From: Nitrospira sp. UW-LDO-01 | GTDB taxonomy: Bacteria; Nitrospirota; Nitrospiria; Nitrospirales; Nitrospiraceae | Assembly (NCBI GenBank): GCA_002254365.1 | Contig: NIUT01000110.1 | Span: 1 to 44,910, forward strand | Direction: 5' to 3' | DNA length: 44,910 bases | Shown: one piece after another, positions 43,444 through 44,910 of the stretch | Layout: each line of letters opens with the position of its first letter | How positions within the stretch are numbered: position 1 is the stretch's first letter | The notes under the pieces: model-generated | The model's database searches: none | What the model saw: the letters and a program-made list of their open reading frames with translations, nothing else | What the model was told of the DNA's origin: nothing | Program-made: the position numbers and the translations under genes

Positions 43444-43968
43444 TCACGCTGCGAGGGAATCGTCTTCCGTGGCCCGGTCTCCGTCCAGATTCATTCCATC
43501 AAGTCGCTGGATCCTCGGCTGATACGCAATCACCTTCCTGAGAATCATGGTTCTCAAGTCTTCATCCTTGATGTGGGATAGCGCATCGTGGGCCCCATCC
43601 ATATCCCCGTCTTGTGCCATATGCGCGGCGATGCCGATGAGCGGGAGGACCCCCGCGTTGCCCATCGCCTTCGCAATTTCGACGGCCCCTGCCCGATCAC
43701 CGGCCTTAATGAAGAGTTGCGGAAGCTCAAGATAAAAGTGGCTCGCCAAGAGCGCTGGATCGGGACAGGAAAGAATCGTGTGTTTCAGAGCCTGCACATT
43801 CCCCCGTTCCGACTCGACAAAGAGCATCATCTGCCAAGCATCTCGCAAGTGCCGTGTATCCGCAATCTCGTTCGCGGTCTGTTGTGCTCCCGCCGTATCC
43901 CCCGCCAGCACTTGCCTGATTACCTGATTCTTCAGTTCCTCATCGGTAGGTGTGTGAGTTGGTATCAT
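43444..43968 (-). CDS. Alpha-helical repeat protein of unknown function
   Basis: This 174-residue cytoplasmic protein is made of helix pairs like TPR or similar solenoids (AGDTAGAQQTANEIADTRHL, AGDRAGAVEIAKAMG, GDMDGAHDALSHIKDEDLR). No other domain is present. GAGGAG lies a few bases upstream of ATG 43968, supporting this start. Its role is unknown; a protein-binding adaptor is likely. Confidence 0.7.
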   Translation of the reverse strand: MIPTHTPTDEELKNQVIRQVLAGDTAGAQQTANEIADTRHLRDAWQMMLFVESERGNVQALKHTILSCPDPALLASHFYLELPQLFIKAGDRAGAVEIAKAMGNAGVLPLIGIAAHMAQDGDMDGAHDALSHIKDEDLRTMILRKVIAYQPRIQRLDGMNLDGDRATEDDSLAA

Positions 43969-44613
43969 TGTTTAGCTCCTCTTTTGGCGTGACCAGCGTA
44001 CTCAATCTGAAATTCTAAACACCTGTTTCGAAATGTAACCATGAACGCCGTGCTTGTCGATTGTTTCTGAAAAATCGACAGGGCCATTGACCACACTCTC
44101 GGCAGACCCAACTCTCTTGGGGACAATTCGCATTGACATCGAGCATGTTACTGAAGATCCGAAGCAGAATACTCTCGGATATCACATTACCTATGTCACA
44201 TCGATTCGGAGAGACCACGCATGATTCAAGCCTCTCGACCATCATACTCGAAGCCACCATGGTCCAAACACACTGACTCCGGATACCCAACCTTCTCTTT
44301 GTCAGACAACGTCGCTATCAGTTGGTCCTCAGCAGATTAAGGAAAACGATGTCGATACATGGATCGACCGGTACGGCGAAAGCTTGTGTCTTGATGATGC
44401 ACGCGCCAATGGGATTCCACTGACGGAGGAGGGAGATGAATGCACCTTGAGACTACCGGCGGATTGCGGGGTCCTGCAACTGTGAACTCGAATGCATACA
44501 CGCTTGCACCACTCAGAAATGGCACCAGGAGGTAGCTACTCAACTAATGTATCGGTGCACTCTTCTCCCGACTCGTCGATATATGTAGCTGATGTGTTGC
44601 CGTACAAGTTCTA
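43969..44613. other. Region before the insertion element, 645 bp, no intact gene
   Basis: No intact gene is found. Several short frames overlap here. One rightward frame is listed separately as a possible gene remnant. The base composition is more AT-rich than the genes to its left. Confidence 0.35.
44318..44485 (+). pseudogene. Possible gene remnant (C-terminal part), low confidence
   Basis: The frame ending at TGA 44483-44485 has coding-like composition: IKENDVDTWIDRYGESLCLD, then DARANGIPLTEEGDECTLRL and PADCGVLQL. It is open upstream to a stop near 44223 but has no ATG or ribosome site. It may be the tail of a gene whose front has been lost beside the insertion element. I recognise no family, and chance is possible. 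Confidence 0.25.
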
Positions 44614-44910
44614 GGGCCCGTTAACACTATTAACGCTGTTTATGCGATACTGCGCCCATGGAACTCACCGAGGCTCAGTATCGTCACATTGAACGATGTT
44701 TGCCGACCCAACGCGGCAATGTCACACTCGACAATCTGCAGGTGCTCAACGCCATCCTGTATGTTGCCGAGCAGGGATGCAAATGGCGCGGTCTCCCCAA
44801 GCAGTTCGGCAACTGGCACACCATCTATACGCGCATGAACCGGTGGGCAAAGAGTGGGGTGCTGGATCGCGTCTTTGCCCAGTTGCAACGCCTACAGATC
44901 ATCCGCATCA
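44614..44910 (+). mobile_element. Left end of an IS5-family-like element, cut by window edge
   Basis: The likely left terminal repeat begins GGGCCCGTTAACACTATTAA at 44614, preceded by CTAG (44611-44614), a YTAR target as IS5-type elements use. A transposase frame starts 44 bp in. The right end is outside the window, so the boundary and the inverted repeat are not confirmed. Confidence 0.55.
44658..44910 (+). CDS. IS5-family-like transposase, N-terminal part, cut by window edge
   Basis: Starting at ATG 44658, the frame is open to the window end (84 residues). The sequence ELTEAQYRHIERCLPTQRGN and GCKWRGLPKQFGNWHTIYTR, then NRWAKSGVLDRVFAQL, is the DUF4096-type N-terminal domain of IS5-family transposases. 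The catalytic DDE part lies outside. Whether the element is intact cannot be told. Confidence 0.85.
   Translation, partial: MELTEAQYRHIERCLPTQRGNVTLDNLQVLNAILYVAEQGCKWRGLPKQFGNWHTIYTRMNRWAKSGVLDRVFAQLQRLQIIRI

Noticed and set aside
1-44910. CRISPR array, phage or known defence island
   Set aside because: No regularly spaced repeats, cas genes or phage genes were seen; the only mobile DNA is the IS5-type end.

Overview
The window reads as a stretch of bacterial chromosome, most likely from Nitrospira (phylum Nitrospirota) or a close relative. This is an inference from content, not a database match. The supporting traits are a B12-dependent (class II) ribonucleotide reductase, an NnrS protein, a run of HEAT-repeat genes, small PilZ proteins, a DUF2868/DUF3482 pair, many exported proteins of unknown role, and GC-rich genes on both strands with few gaps. 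Only the far right end carries mobile DNA, the start of an IS5-type element.

Left part (1-9.2 kb). The 5' part of nrdJ runs off the left edge and is preceded by two NrdR-box-like sites. Small exported or membrane proteins, an AmpG-like permease and the two tRNA methylthiotransferase genes mtaB and miaB follow. Next come a 45-residue membrane peptide and a lipoprotein.

Middle (9.2-26.1 kb). A mutY-mutT-exonuclease operon handles DNA and nucleotide repair. Two PilZ proteins, a zinc-ribbon NUDIX hydrolase and lon come next. The block at 16.2-26.0 kb is the least understood. A leftward group encodes a lipase-like protein without its serine and two exported proteins with FlgT/LPP20-like features. 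Divergent from it, a rightward array encodes an exported phosphatase-fold protein lacking recognisable metal ligands, a second exported protein and five consecutive HEAT-repeat proteins. I regard this as the best candidate for an undescribed system, perhaps an envelope scaffold or assembly system.

Right part (26.1-44.9 kb). Ugd (UDP-glucose dehydrogenase) is followed by a membrane-bound spermidine-synthase-like protein. A trehalose cluster comes next. Its trehalose-6-phosphate synthase is fused to an N-terminal membrane sensor with a HAMP-like linker, otsB lies downstream of it, and a GH15 glucoamylase/trehalase is divergent. Then come the tmRNA gene (predicted tag ATANQELALAA), a methyltransferase, NnrS, the DUF2868/DUF3482 pair, a zinc-ribbon protein, RecQ, a helical protein, and the left end and truncated transposase of the IS5-type element.

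All assignments were made by reading motifs by eye. Family names are firm where catalytic motifs are quoted and tentative elsewhere.
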